64,000 bases of DNA from Bretschneidera sinensis (GCA_023935145.1 CM043699.1:125563036-125627035), one strand, 5' to 3'; positions 41,201-53,764 are shown, counted from the first letter of the stretch. Notes: a model not told the origin generated them from the sequence alone. Program-made: numbers and translations.

Positions 41201-44128
41201 ATTTGCCTTCACACCAAGGAGAAAGGTAACTGTTGGTACCTTGATAGCGGTTGCTCGAAGCATATGACCGGTGATAAAAGCGTATTCAAGGAGCTAACTC
41301 TAAGAGATGGTGGACTTGTGACCATTGGAGACAATACTAAAATAAAGATCATCGGGCATGAAAAAGTCGGTAATGATTTCTCAACTTTAGATAATGTATT
41401 GCTAGTACAAGGCTTAAAGCCAAATTTACTTAGCATTAGTCAATTATGTGACAAAGGATATAAAGTCACATTTGAAACCTCTCATTGTCTAGTTATAGAC
41501 ATCAAGAGCAACAAGATCAAATTCATTGGCCATAGACATGAAAATGTCTATATAGTTGATTTGAAATCCTTACATTCCAATAATGAAAAATGCTTTCCTG
41601 CTTTTAGTGAAAATCAATGGCTGTGGCATAGAAGGCTTGGTCATGTAAACATGAACTTGCTAAAAATTGTTTCAAGAAAAGATTTAGTTATTGGTCTTCC
41701 TAAAATCAATTTTGAGAAAAACAAAATTTGCAATGCTTGTCAAATGGGAAAACAATCAAGGATATCTTTCAAAGCAAAAAATGTTGTCTCAACTACTAGA
41801 CCTTTGGAACTTTTGCATATGGACTTATTTGGTCCAATTAGTACCATTAGTCTAGGTGGCCATCAATATGCTCTTGTTATTGTTGATGACTATTCAAGAT
41901 ATACCTTTGTTATTTTTATTGCTTATAAGGATGAAGCTTTCAAAGGATTTGAAAAGTTTTGCAAAAAGGTACAAAATGAAAAAGGAATTTGTATTTCAAG
42001 CATAAGAAGTGATCATGGCAAAGAATTTGAAAATCAAAGCTTTTCAAAATTTTGTGATGAAAATGGAATTAATCACAACTTTTCAGCTCCTAGAACTCCT
42101 CAACAAAATGGAGTTGTTGAGAGGAAAAATAGAGTTCTAGAAGAATTTTCAAGAACAATGCTTTGTGAAAATAATTTACCAAAATATTTTTGGGCTGAAG
42201 CCGTGAATACTTCTTGCTATATTTTAAATAGAATTTTGATAAGGCCCCTACTTGATAAAACTCCTTATGAACTATGGAAAGGGAGAAAGCCCAATATTTC
42301 CTATTTTCGTGCCTTTGGTAGTAAGTGCTTCATCTTAAATAACAATAAAACTAACTTGGGTAAATTTGATTCCAAGACCGATGAAGGGATATTTTTAGGA
42401 TATTCTACTACTAGTAAGGCTTATAGAGTTTTCAATAAGAGAACTCTAGTAGTAGAAGAATCTGTGCATGTAACTATTGATGAATCTAACCCAATGAGTA
42501 GTGGAGAAGTTTCCTTTAAAGATGATGCAGATTTTATTCCAAGAATGGAAACTTCTACTCCCATTGTTGACCCAAAAGTGAGTTCTTCTCAAACAAATGA
42601 AGGGATGGCAACTCCAAATTTGGACCAACCATCCTCAAGTCAACAAGAGGAAAATCTACCCAAGGATTGGAGGTATGTAAATCATCATCCAATTGATCAA
42701 GTAATTGGTGATCCTTCACAAGGGGTAAGAACTCGCTCTTCCATTAGAAATATTTGTAATTTTGTAGCTTATTTGTCTCAAGTAGAACCTAAGACATTTA
42801 TAGAAGCTGAAAAAGATAATGATTGGATAATTGCAATGCAGGAAGAGATAAATCAATTTGAGAGAAACAATGTTTGGGAACTAATTCCAAGACCTAAAGA
42901 TCATTCAATTATTGGAACTAAATGGGTATATAGAAATAAAATGGATGAAAATGGTATAGTAACTAGAAATAAGGCTAGACTAGTTGCTAAGGGATATAAC
43001 CAAGAGGAAGGAATAGATTTTGATGAAACCTATGCTCCCGTAGCTAGATTAGAAGCTATTCGAATGTTATTAGCCTTTGCATGCTTTAATAAATTCAAGC
43101 TATTTCAAATGGATGTGAAAAGTGCCTTTTTAAATGGCTTTATAGAAGAAGAGGTTTATGTTGAACAACCTCTTGGTTTTGAAAACCCTAGTCTTCCAAA
43201 TCATGTCTACAAGCTTTCTAAGGCTTTATATGGGCTGAAGCAAGCTCCAAGGGCATGGTACGAAAGACTAAGCAAATTTTTGATTGATAATGATTTTGTA
43301 AGAGGAAGAATAGATACAACTCTCTTCACAAAAACTCACAAAAATGACACTTTGATAGTTCAAATATATGTTGATGATATTATATTTGGTGCTACTAATG
43401 AATCTATGTGTCAAGAGTTTGCAAAGTGCATGCAAGGTGAATTTGAAATGAGCATGATGGGAGAACTTACCTACTTCCTTGGACTGCAAATCAAGCAACT
43501 AAAAGGAGGTATCTTCATCAATCAACAAAAGTACATCAAAGATCTACTAAAGAGGTTCGGGATGGAAAGCTCAAAGCCAATTGGAACGCCTATGAGCACA
43601 ACCACCAAACTTGATCTTGATGAAGGAGGTAAAACTGTAGATTCTAAATATTATAGAAGCATGATAGGTGCTTTACTGTACTTGACTGCAAGTAGACCTG
43701 ATATAATGTTCAGTGTATGCATGTGCGCTAGATTTCAATCTAATCCTAAGGAATCACATGTAGTTGCAGTAAAAAGAATCCTTAGATATCTACAAGGGAC
43801 CCAGACCATAGGATTATGGTATTCTAGAGAATCATCTTTTGAGCTAGTAGGATATTCGGATGCTGATTTTGCTGGATGTAGGTTAGATAGAAAAAGCACA
43901 AGTGGAACATGCCAATTCTTAGGTGCTATGTTAACTTCTTGGTTCTCCAAGAAACAGAATTCAGTTGCACTATCAACCGCTGAGGCGGAATATGTAGCAG
44001 CTGGCAGTTGTTGTGCCCAAGTACTATGGATGAAACAACAACTAGAAGACTATGGCATGAGTCTCAAAAATATTCCTATATTTTGTGATAATAATAGTGC
44101 CATCAACCTAACCAAAAATCCTATTTAG
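41201..44128 (+). pseudogene. pol: SIRE-like pol with premature stop (F copy 2)
   Basis: It is like the pol at 30368-33490 up to TAG at 44126-44128, where copy 1 has CAG (Gln) in [11 protein letters not shown]. The stop removes the last 65 residues of RNase H, including the conserved [12 protein letters not shown]; reading frame remains open past the stop to 44323. Protease, integrase and RT motifs, including YVDD, are intact. The one-base lesion arose after the duplication. Confidence 0.92.
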
Positions 44129-44453
44129 CACTCTAGAACCAAGCATATAGAGATTAGACATCATTTCTTAAGAGACCATGCTCAAAAAGGTGATATAAGA
44201 TTAGAATTTATACCTTCAGAAGATCAAATAGCTGATATTCTTACAAAACCCTTAAGTGAAGCTAGTTTTTGCAAAATAAGAAAGTTGATGGGATTGCTTG
44301 ATTTTGATAAATTGAATGTTTGATTGCATCTCATTTCATCATGACATTGAGTGATAGAGTATTAATCCATGTTTAATTATTCCCTTCACTCAAAAATGTC
44401 ATAAATAAACAAATTCGTGCTAAAAATTCAAGACTGGAAATTTTATTAATGGT

Positions 44454-44791
44454 CCAGTCGACTGGTAAATGTGCTCCAGTCGACTGGTAAGTCACTGCCT
44501 GATTGTCCAGTCGACTGGTAATTTTAACCCAGTCGACTGGTAACTCTCTGCCAAAAACTCCAGACGACTGGTAAGTCTTCTCCAGTCGTCTATAAAATCA
44601 AATCATGCTTGGAGCCAAATTTTTTCATTTTTTTTGAACCCCCAGTCGACTGGTAACGATAGCCCAGTAGACTGGTATCTCACTGTCAGTTGATCCAGTC
44701 GACTGGTACGTTTACCCAGTCGACTGGTAAGAGAAACTGTTCATCTTTTCAAAGGGGCCCAGTCGACTGGTAAGTTTACCCAGTCGACTGG
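44454..44791 (+). repeat. Second CCAGTCGACTGG array, upstream of ORF3 (F copy 2)
   Basis: It has the same twelve sites and spacing as 33621-33958, with one base changed between the first two sites (GTG for CTG, near 44469). TATAAAAG follows at 44803-44810. Confidence 0.95.
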
Positions 44792-45020
44792 TATCGCGAT
44801 TCTATAAAAGGGACTGTTCATTTTCGCCCTTATTACGCCATTTTCAAAGAGCCCAAGCTTTCTCTCTCTAGAAAAATTCATCTTTTTGATCTAAAAACCA
44901 TCCAAATCCCTTCTAAACACACCGATCTACTCATTCCTAAAGAGATTTTTAACTTTCTACGGTTAAAATCTCTCATTTTTACCAAATTTCCTTTTTCCAA
45001 AAACTTCAAATTTCTCGAAA

Positions 45021-45944
45021 ATGAGTGACAAAATCCGTATAAAACTCACAACAAGTGGACCTAATGCGCCCAAAAAGCCTAGGTCTTCAAAACCTTCGGC
45101 TTCGGAATCAAAAGGGAAGGGAGTAGCAGGGTCATCCAGCAAGGAGCCCAGAACAGAGTTGGAGCAGGCTCTGTTTTTCAGCCCAGCTGCTCATAAGAGG
45201 TATAACTCTATAATCCGTCACAAGAAAATCATGACGGGTAGAGTCGTTGATTTCGACTCCATTCGTCATGGTAATTTCGATATTCTACCAGCCTTTGAGG
45301 CAATAAATCTGACCCCACTGGTCAGTATTCATGAAAAATATTACCCGCGACTGATTCACCAGTTCTATGCGAACTTGGTGAAACCCAGTCCTCTGGCTCT
45401 GAGATTCAGAACCAGAGTTAGCGGTGTGGAGTTTGAGGTCAACACTGACCTCTTGATGAGCATTCTGAGAATCCCTATAAGGGGGGTTCAATGGAGTCTG
45501 GATGGATGGCCAGACAACTTTGAAGTTGAGGAGGCCTGTCGGATAGTCAGGGGCGACCCTAACTATGTGTACAGACCCACTACATTTCACACATGTAGTG
45601 ACTTGCCCCTCGACTCAAAAATGTTTCAATTGATTGTCAGTTGGACCATCCACCCGAGACTCGGGAGTCGAGGGTATCTATCTAAAATAGATACGGTATT
45701 GATTTGGTGCCTAAAATCTGGGCACCACTTCAATATATATCCTCTGCTGCTCGCCAACATGATAAACGGTGAAGCAAACGACTCCGGGTGTCTTCCTTAT
45801 GGGATGCTCATTACACTCATCCTCCAGCACTTCCGGGTACCTTTGCCTGCCTCCGAGGCTCAGGATATCGGATTGACGGATATCATCAACATCTCATCTC
45901 TAAAGAAGATGTTGGAATCCAACCACGCCCTAGCTCTATCATGA
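45021..45944 (+). CDS. ORF3 in env position, truncated and fused (F copy 2)
   Basis: It is identical in translation to the ORF at 34188-35111, including the eleven or so C-derived residues after the join at 45908/45909. A join shared by both copies shows that the same breakpoint was copied. Confidence 0.75.
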   Translation: MSDKIRIKLTTSGPNAPKKPRSSKPSASESKGKGVAGSSSKEPRTELEQALFFSPAAHKRYNSIIRHKKIMTGRVVDFDSIRHGNFDILPAFEAINLTPLVSIHEKYYPRLIHQFYANLVKPSPLALRFRTRVSGVEFEVNTDLLMSILRIPIRGVQWSLDGWPDNFEVEEACRIVRGDPNYVYRPTTFHTCSDLPLDSKMFQLIVSWTIHPRLGSRGYLSKIDTVLIWCLKSGHHFNIYPLLLANMINGEANDSGCLPYGMLITLILQHFRVPLPASEAQDIGLTDIINISSLKKMLESNHALALS

Positions 45945-47804
45945 AGAGAAAAGGGAAAAGTCAAAGATGGACAGACTCCTTAGAGAAGTTCTGGAATTTG
46001 AATGTAGCACAAATATCTTTGAACTTCTTCACATGACTATAAGGGTTCTCAAGATCTAAGCCATGAAATGAGGGTAGGAGTTGGATGACATGTGGCTTTA
46101 AATCAAAATGGGTGGCATTGGTAGGTGGCAATACTATGCAAGAGGATGAATTAGTCGCAACCGGTGCGAACAAATCCCTAAGGGATGTAGTGGAGTCCAC
46201 GTTCCAAGCTCTAGGTTGCTTTACATGTTCCGGATGATTTGCATTCCTAAAATTTTCTCCCATTTCAACTGTCTCTCTTTCAACTAGTGCTCTTTTCTGT
46301 CTCCTAAGAGTTCTTTCTAAGTCGGGGTCTAAATGTATCAAATCTAAATTCAGGGATCTCCGACCAAGCATACACCGCACAAAAAGCACTAAAATAACCT
46401 AACCAGCAAAAATTTGCAAAAATGTTTTTATTTTTTATTTTTTATTTAACAATGCAAATAAAAACAAATAAAATTGCAAACAAAATAATCAAACAACAAT
46501 ATTGCTAGCTAACTAACTAGTAGAAAAATAAAATTAATTAAGACAAAAATTTCACCAACCAAACAATGTCCCCAGCAACGGCACCAAAAACTTGTTATGA
46601 GTTTTAAATTACTTGCAAGTGCACGAGTCGTTTGCAATATAGTGTTGTGCAAGTGTGAAGTCGAATCCACAGGGAATTGCATTGTGAAAATGTAATTTAA
46701 TCTAAACTAACCTTATCTTAACCTAGTTCTGAGTTTTGAATTATATGTTGCAAAACAAATAAAAACTAAACTAAATTGATTTAAAACAAATGATAAAAAG
46801 ACTAAGGTTTTTGAATCCACCCCGCCGAAGTTAAGCATATATCTCAATGTTCTAACAATAGCCTATCAAAACATTCTATGAATCCAACTTAAAACAAAAA
46901 ACAACGAATATCCCAATTAAACCAAAAGCATCAAATGTATCCACTTTTAACAAATCACAAAGGAAATCCAATTTAATCGAAAACGATTCGATGTATCCAT
47001 CAGATGAAACACAAGGAATATCCAACAGAACAATTTAAACACAATCAGTCATAAAATTTTACTCAAATAATTGACAGAACATTTATACTAAAACACCATA
47101 AACAAAACTGAAACTAATATGCCAAACAACGGCGAGGCTTCATCTTCAACCTTAGTTAAAGATTCTAGCAACTTATAGTTATGAAACTACAGTTCATAAT
47201 AAAAATGCTAAACATTTAAACTAAACATAACAAAATGAAAAGAAATATTTACTATACAAGGGAGAAATTCCACTTGTTGTTGGGTGGCGCTTCCCCTCGT
47301 GATAGCAAAGCCTTCGGGGTCCACCAGAATGCTAGCAGATGTCCACCGGATTACACCAAATGGCTCAGGAATTGCACACCGAATGATGAAGTCAGATGGT
47401 GTTTATATAGGGGGAGTCTCGAAGCATTATAAGTTTTAGATTTGATGTGGGATACTGCCTCGAGTGCGCTCGATCGTAGAATAGTGCGATCAATCGCATT
47501 TGTGCTCAATCGCAGGTCTTGTGCGCACAATCGTCTGTGCGCTCGATCGTGAGTCAGGTGCGATCGATCGTAAGAACACTGCACCTTAAAGATTTTGATG
47601 TGGGATATTGACCATGCACTCGATCGCAGCACGGTGCGATCGATCGCTAATGCTCTTGAAGCTTGACATCTCTCGAAATGCTTCATTTTCTCCACAAACC
47701 TATAAAAATACATAAAACACATAAAATAAAGTAAAATAATACAAATTAAGAACCTAACAAATATAAATTAAAGGTGTTAAATATGCAATATTTAAGACTC
47801 ATCA
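45909..47804 (-). mobile_element. Element C fragment, block copy 3
   Basis: It matches 35076-36971: gag remnant 45961-46389 and 5' LTR 46593-47804 with dyad array. I found no rearrangement in it. Confidence 0.92.
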
Positions 47805-48667
47805 GCTGGATTTCACTATATCGAAGTAAGGTTACATTATATGTATTTATACTAACCCTATCCATATAAAAGTATTAGAAAAATCTCTCAAATACCCCTA
47901 TACCGTACTACAAGGGCATTGCCTTCGCACCCCAAACTCCTTGACCAACTCTGTAAGCCAAAAAGCTTCATTTGCAACTCAACCACTACCATATACTTTG
48001 ACTCAATAGTAGATAGTGTAACTAGAGTGAATACATAACCTATGGTAGACCTCTTGTCATCCAAATCCCCTGCATCTATATATCCCATAACTGAAGGATC
48101 ACCTTGTTGTTTACCAAACATGATGCCATAGTCTATTGTACCCCTCAAGTATCTGAAAATCCACTTGACTGCATCCCAATGCTGTCGTCTCGGACTTAAT
48201 AGAAACTTGCTCACCACACTAACAACTTGTGCCAAATTCGGTCTTGTACAAACCATAGCATACATCAAGCACCCCACTACACTAGCATATAGAACCTTAG
48301 ACATGTCTTGAACTTCATAATCTATCTTTGGGCACTGAGCGGTAGATAATCTAAAATGATTCGCCAAAGATGTACTTACTGGTTTTGTATTATCCATGCT
48401 GAACCTCTACAACACCCTCTCAACATAGATATGCTGAGATAACCATAATCTCATAGAAGCTCTATCCCTATGAATCTCCATCCCAAGAATCTTCTTGGCC
48501 GCACCCAAATCCTTCATGTCAAATTCTTTGCTCAACCAAGTCTTTAACTTGTTGACCTTACTTATACTCTTTGCAATAATCAACATATCATCCACATAAT
48601 GTAACAGAAAAATAAATGAACCATCATCAAGGCTCTTCACATAAACACAACAATTGTCTTTACATCT
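47805..48667 (-). pseudogene. pol: Element E fragment: RNase H and RT end, block copy 3
   Basis: It matches 36972-37834 with a few substitutions (for example HWDAVKW for HWDVVKW and NALVVRY for NAPVVRY). The open stretches are 47888-48397 and 48407-48667. Confidence 0.9.
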
Positions 48668-49917
48668 TGTTGACCCTCGCCCGTATTTTAATGATGGCAA
48701 AACACAACTGTTATTTAACTAACATGTTTAAACTAAGTTGTATTAAGGATCAAACACATTCAACCAAGGAACAAAGTGCAAAAACTCGAACCAAATCAAG
48801 TATCAAGTGAAGACTGAAGATCTAGTATAGGTCTTAAGGTTTAGAACCAATGTAAGTCTCACTCATACATTGTATTGGCTTGTTTAATGGCTCAAACACA
48901 AATGGTTTTTCTAAAACCATTAATTTTAAAATGTTTTTAATGAAAAACAGAAGAAAAACTGGGTTGGAAGACAACCCAGTCGACTGGGTACATATACCGG
49001 TCGACTGGTATATGGGTCAGAAGGTACCCAGTCGACTGGATGAATTAACCCAGTCGACTGGTACTTTGACCAGTAATTTCCCAGTCGACTGGATGAATTA
49101 ACCCAGTCGACTGGTAAAATGGACAGAAAGTCCCCAGTCGACTGGATGATATATACCAGTCGACTGGATACCCAGAAGGTCTGAAAACGTATATTTTTCA
49201 AGTGAACCCAGTCGACTGGTATCTCGACCCAGTCGACTGGTAGTTCAAAAATATGACCGTTGGACTCCAAATCTGAACGTTTTAAAATAAATCTTTTTCA
49301 AATTAAAGTCCAAAATGGCCATATTATTTGATTGCTATATAAACCCACTCAGCAAAGCATTCAAAAACAAGTAGCACATATTCAAAAAGAGTTGATCTCA
49401 TATAATCAAGTTTTTATACTCTTGAAACACAAAAAGTTTTGAAATAATCTTATTGAGCCATTTCTTCAAGCTTTACTTTGAAAGAGAGACATTTCTGTTG
49501 TAATAAGCTTTCATTTGTTGTCTCTCTTCCTTTTACTTTACACCATCTTTGTAAAGGGATTACTTCCGAGAGGAAGGGGAAACTTCCGAAAGGAAGGGGA
49601 TTTTTCGGTTTAAGCAATTCCTGTAAATTGCTTGTGTACGGTTTGTGCAACACCCGCCTAAGTTGTGCGACTAAGTTTTCTTAGTGGATTACTTCAAGGA
49701 GTTCCTTGAAGAGAGTGGACGTAGGGTCGGAACGAATCCGATACTGCCGAACCACTATAACTGTGTTTGCATCCTCTTTCCTTAAACTCTTTATTTACAG
49801 CTTTCTACTTGTATTAATTATTTGTTGCTTATCAGTTTTTATAAACTTGTATAAATTCCGCGAAAGTTTTTAAAAACCCAATTCACCCCCCCTCTTGGGT
49901 TGAAACCTCAAGCTACA
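48668..49917 (+). repeat. Solo LTR of F, apparently a 5'/3' LTR hybrid
   Basis: 1250 bp, no internal sequence, followed directly by CATCT (49918-49922). Against the copy 2 LTR I count one difference in 48668-49286 (at 49099) but nine in 49287-49917 (49287, 49316, 49327, 49372, 49437, 49528, 49657, 49744, 49910). This pattern fits a crossover between the 5' LTR and the original, diverged 3' LTR. U3 array 48976-49240; TATA 49336-49343. Confidence 0.88.
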
Positions 49918-49922
49918 CATCT
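49918..49922. repeat. Target site duplication CATCT, right of F
   Basis: Partner of 27019-27023; it directly follows the solo LTR. Confidence 0.92.
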
Positions 49923-51572
49923 CCTGTAGCAAATCTGAATCATGTAGAAGTCAAATCATTTGTACAACTGCCTCAGAGACTGCTTCAGCCCATAAAGTGT
50001 TTTTTCAATTTACAAACCAAGTGTTCCTGTCCAAGCTGATTAAACCCTTCTGGCTATACTATGTAAATCAGCTCATCTAAATCACCATGAAGAAAAGTCA
50101 TCTTTACATCCATCTGCTCCAAGTTTATATCAAAATGTGCTACCAAACCCAAAACTACCCTGATGGAAGTGTGTCTAACCACAAAGGAGAATATCTCATC
50201 ATAATCAACCTCTTTCTTCTGTGAGTAACCCTTTTTCTACTACATGAGCCTTGAAATTTTCTCCCTTTTTTTTTGGTACTACTTCTTTCTTCTTATACAC
50301 CTATTTGCATTCTATTGCTTTCTTTACCTCTGGAAGCTCCACCAACTCCCATGTCTGGTTCTTATGCAAAGACTCCATCTCCACCACCATAGCACCCATC
50401 CATCTACTCTTCTATTGGCTATGTACTACCTCCTAAGAGCAGTAGGATCCTCGTTACTAGTAATGAGTGCATAAGAAACCAAATCTTCAAAACTGTACCT
50501 GGTGGGTGGCCTGATAGTGTGTCTGGGCCTGTCAATAGCTATATTGTGATGTTGTTGATCTCCTAAGCTAGAACTCCCTGCATTCTAAGCATTGTCTTCT
50601 CTATCATGGGTCTCTAGCTCCACCTACACCATATGCTCACTTCTGCTGCAATTATCTGGTACCTGTTTCTCTTCTTCCTGAGTACGCTGTAACATGGCTT
50701 TCTCATCAAAAACTATATCTCTACTAATCACCATCTTGTTTGCCTTTAGATCCCAAAGCTTGAAGCCTTTCACCCTTTTTTGATACCCTAGAAAGATACA
50801 CTATCTAGACTTCGCATCAAGCTTCGATCTCTCCTCACTAAAAACATGTACATAGGCCATATTACATCAAGCTTCGATCTCTCAAACCAGAGAAGTGTAC
50901 CGCGCTGCCTGTCCACACCTCATCTGTTACTTTCCTATCTAATGCTGCTCTAGATGACCTGTTAATCAAGAAACATGCCATATTCACTACTTCTGCCTAG
51001 AAGTTCTTTGCAAGCCCTGCATTCAACCTAAGACACCGAGCTCTTTCAACTATTGTTCTGTTCATCATTTCCGCTACATTGTTCTGTTGTGGTGTCTTTC
51101 GTACTGTGAAGTGTCTCTTAATCCCATACTACTCACATGACTCTGTGAACTTCGAATCTATGTACTCAGTACCATTGTTAGACCTTAGACATTTGATCTT
51201 CCTCCCTGTCTGGTTTTCTACTTCAGTTTTCCACAACTTGAACTTGGCAAACATTTCTGACTTGTGCCGCATGAAGTACACCCAAACCTTTCGTGAGTAG
51301 TCATCAATAAAACTTAGGAAATACATATATCCTCCCTGTGATGCTACCCTTACTGGCCCCCAAACATTTATATGAACATAGTCAAGAATTCCCTCTATCT
51401 TGTGTGTGGCTATCTTGAACTACACCTTATTCTGTTTCCCAATAACACAATACCTGCAGAAATCAAGCTTGCATGTTTTGACACCCTTCAATTGATTTCT
51501 CTTATAAAGCTCCATCATCCAATGCTCACTCATATGACCTAACCGCATATACCACAAGACTGTTCTATCTAA
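49923..51572 (-). pseudogene. pol: Tork-like copia integrase and first part of RT (element E)
   Basis: On the minus strand from 51572: the GAG-pre-integrase finger (RLGHMSEHWM, CVIGKQNKV), then the core, YMYFLSFIDDYSRKVWVYF (near 51326). RT follows (FSFVVRHTSIRVVLGLVAHFDINLEQMDVK near 50200; HLVCKLKKHF near 50000). Integrase Asp residues are changed: HINVWGPV for HxDVWGPV and RSNNGTEY for RSDNGTEY; the Glu in NVAEMMNRT is kept. Many stops interrupt, and the stretch 50300-51000 between integrase and RT is too decayed to place precisely. RT continues on the far side of F at 27023. Confidence 0.8.
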
Positions 51573-52850
51573 CTAAAACTCTGCAACTACAACTCCACCT
51601 ATAACTGTGGTACGTAGCAGTGTATAAATATTTCTTACTAGTTTTTGTCCCTTCATCACTGTTAAGATACATTTACTCACCTTCATTACTCCACTTGAAG
51701 ACTTGTAACTAAACCCATTATAATCTAAAGTGCCCAGTGAAATCAGATTCTTCCTTAAATTCGGTATATGTCTAACATCACACAACATTCTAACAACACC
51801 ATCAAACATTTTAATTTTGATATTCCCTATTCCAGCAACTTTGCATGATGCATCGTTACCCATCAGAATAGAACTAAAATTTACTAACTTGTAGGTGTCA
51901 AACCAATCTTTATTGGGTGTCATGTGATAGGAGCATATTGAATCTAGAATCCAAGAATATGTGAGATGATCTGAACTTGATGAAATAGAAAGCATATCCT
52001 TGTTACCGATCTCTGAGTGTTCTTCTTCCACTACATTCATAGAATTTGATGGACCCTCTTTATTCTCTGTATTCCCTTTCCTTTTCTCTGGAAAATCTTG
52101 TTTTATGTGCCCTTTTTTTTTGCACTTACAAAACTATATGTCCTTCCTCTTCCTAGATTTAGACCGAGATTTATTGTTACTCAATCCGCTTCGGGACTTA
52201 TTTCTCTCATGTTCCTGGTAACCCCTCACCACAAGCCCTTCACCTTGTAAATTCTCATCACTGGCTTTCTTCTTATGATGAAAACCTAATAGAGCACTTG
52301 TAATTTCCTCTAATTCAATAGTTTTTTTCTCCCACATCAGAGTTGTAACCAAATTTCTGTACATAGGAGAAGTAGGTAGGGAATTCAGTAACATCAATGC
52401 CTTGTCTTCATCTTTGAACTTCTCATCAACTAGCTTCAAATCACTGATAATTTAGTTGAACACATTAATATGTGGGTCAGATCTGAGCCCTCTAGCATCT
52501 TAAGACCATACAGTTTCTACTTAAGATAAAGCTTGTTCATCAACAACTTGGACATATACCGAATTTTCAGTTTCAACCAAACTACCGCTAGTGATTCCTC
52601 ATCCATGACGTGATACATCACGTCATCAGCTAGACAAAGCCTGATAGTTACCACAACTTTCGATTCTAGTTCCTTCCAATCTATGTCATCCATGCCTTTC
52701 GAGTACTTTTTGTATAACGCCTTCACCATGCCCTGCTACACTAACAAATCCTTAACCCTCCTCTGCCATAATCCGAAATTTCCAGATCCGTCGAACTTGA
52801 CCATGTCGAACTTCACAGACGAAATCCTATACATCATGACCTGAGCTCTG
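51573..52850 (-). pseudogene. gag: Tork-like copia gag and protease (element E)
   Basis: From a Met near 52837 the minus strand reads VKFDMVKFDGSGNFGLWQ, the usual Tork gag start, interrupted by stops near 52736 and 52517 and a frameshift before 52439. A Lys/Arg/Ser-rich nucleocapsid region lies near 52140-52220 with a damaged knuckle (KKKGHIKQDF). The protease (51573-52040) has LDSICSYHM where LDSGCSYHM is expected, so the catalytic Gly is lost. The product would have been a copia gag-protease; all of it is now fossil. Confidence 0.82.
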
Positions 52851-52853
52851 ATA
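52845..52853 (-). promoter_or_regulatory. Primer binding site remnant, tRNA-Met type (element E)
   Basis: The minus strand reads TATCAGAGC, the core of TGGTATCAGAGC, with the leading bases changed. Confidence 0.7.
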
Positions 52854-52861
52854 TTAATTTT

Positions 52862-53076
52862 TGTGAAATATGCAGCAATTATAATGAATAGTATGAAAAG
52901 GCAAAGAGAGAGAGAGAAAGCAAAAAAAAAAAAAAACACACCGATTTAACGTGGTTCGATAGTATGCCTACATCCACAGGAACGAGCAGTTGCTGAATTT
53001 CACTATTTCAAAGTAAGGTTACATCATATGTATTTATACTAACCCTAGCCCTATAGAGGTATTAGAAAAATTCCTC
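52862..53076 (-). repeat. Element E 5' LTR (about 215 bp)
   Basis: It matches the two halves at 16578-16706 and 26166-26246. It holds an AG-repeat followed by an A-run (52906-52935). The minus-strand start is TGAGGAATTTTTC. Confidence 0.83.
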
Positions 53077-53764
53077 AAATTCTTTTGAAAGATAAGGTTT
53101 TCCTAAAGTTTTAATAAAACTCCACATTACCCACACCAAAAATCTCAAGTTAAAAGTTTCAAATCATTAAACAAAGCACAAACCCATTTTTCTTGAAACC
53201 AAAACATTTTCTCAAACTTTTCTGAAAAATATCTCCTTATTCAAATTATAAAAATTCAAGTCTCTAGTTTAATAAAAAAGTTTGATAATTTAAGAGTACG
53301 GAAAGACAAGAATTTACCTTGATTTGCCAAAAATCTTCTTTTCTTTTTCTTTCTTTACATTCTCCATATTCTTTTATCTTCTTCTCATATTCCTCCTCCT
53401 TCTTTTCTGTCTCTCATTTTCTCTAGACTTTTCCAAAGAAAAAATTTGATTCCCTTTCCCTTTTAAGTAGCTAAACTTTCCCTTAATTTCACACACATTC
53501 TTTCAACTTATAACTCATCCAGATTTTACCCTTCTACTCTTTAAAAACTTAAAATTTTATTTAGTTGTCTTACTACTCTTTTAAAGCTTTAAAATTCTCA
53601 CAAACATATTTTTATTTCTTGGCTCCAGCTTTATTTACTTGTTTCCAAGTTCTAAAATTGAAGTAGAAAATATTTAAGGCTCGAAACTAAATTGGTACAC
53701 CCTTTTATGTGTCAAAGTTAAAACCTCAAGATTAAAATATTCCAATGAAATTTCGGGCTCTACA
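53077..53764 (-). repeat. Element D LTR, start part (second fragment)
   Basis: The plus strand ends GGGCTCTACA, so the minus-strand LTR starts TGTAGAGCCCGAAATTT. The first 350 bp (from about 53115) repeat sequence already present at 16245-16577 with clear divergence, so this is not the simple continuation of the left fragment. No ORF. Confidence 0.68.

Larger units (their letters stand above)
35076..45908. repeat. Tandem block, copy 2 (10,833 bp)
   Basis: It is the same order as copy 1: C fragment (35076-36971), E fragment (36972-37834), F copy 2 (37835-45908). It differs from copy 1 by scattered substitutions (for example G at 35244) and a 22-bp insertion in the U3 array. Confidence 0.93.
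45909..49917. repeat. Tandem block, partial copy 3
   Basis: C fragment (45909-47804), E fragment (47805-48667) and only the LTR of F (48668-49917), then E resumes. Its first part is very like copy 2. Confidence 0.92.
16578..53076 (-). mobile_element. Element E: decayed Tork-like Ty1/copia element with two nested insertions
   Basis: E proper is 16578-16706, 26166-27023 and 49923-53076; elements C and F and the tandem block make up the rest. Order on the minus strand: 5' LTR, Met-type primer site, gag, protease, integrase, RT, RNase H, polypurine tract, 3' LTR, the copia gene order. The short LTRs (about 210 bp) and gag start (KFDGSGNFGLWQRRVKDLLV) are like Tnt1/Tork. No target duplication is seen: 5 bp flanks are TTCCA on the left and AATTC on the right. 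Confidence 0.82.
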
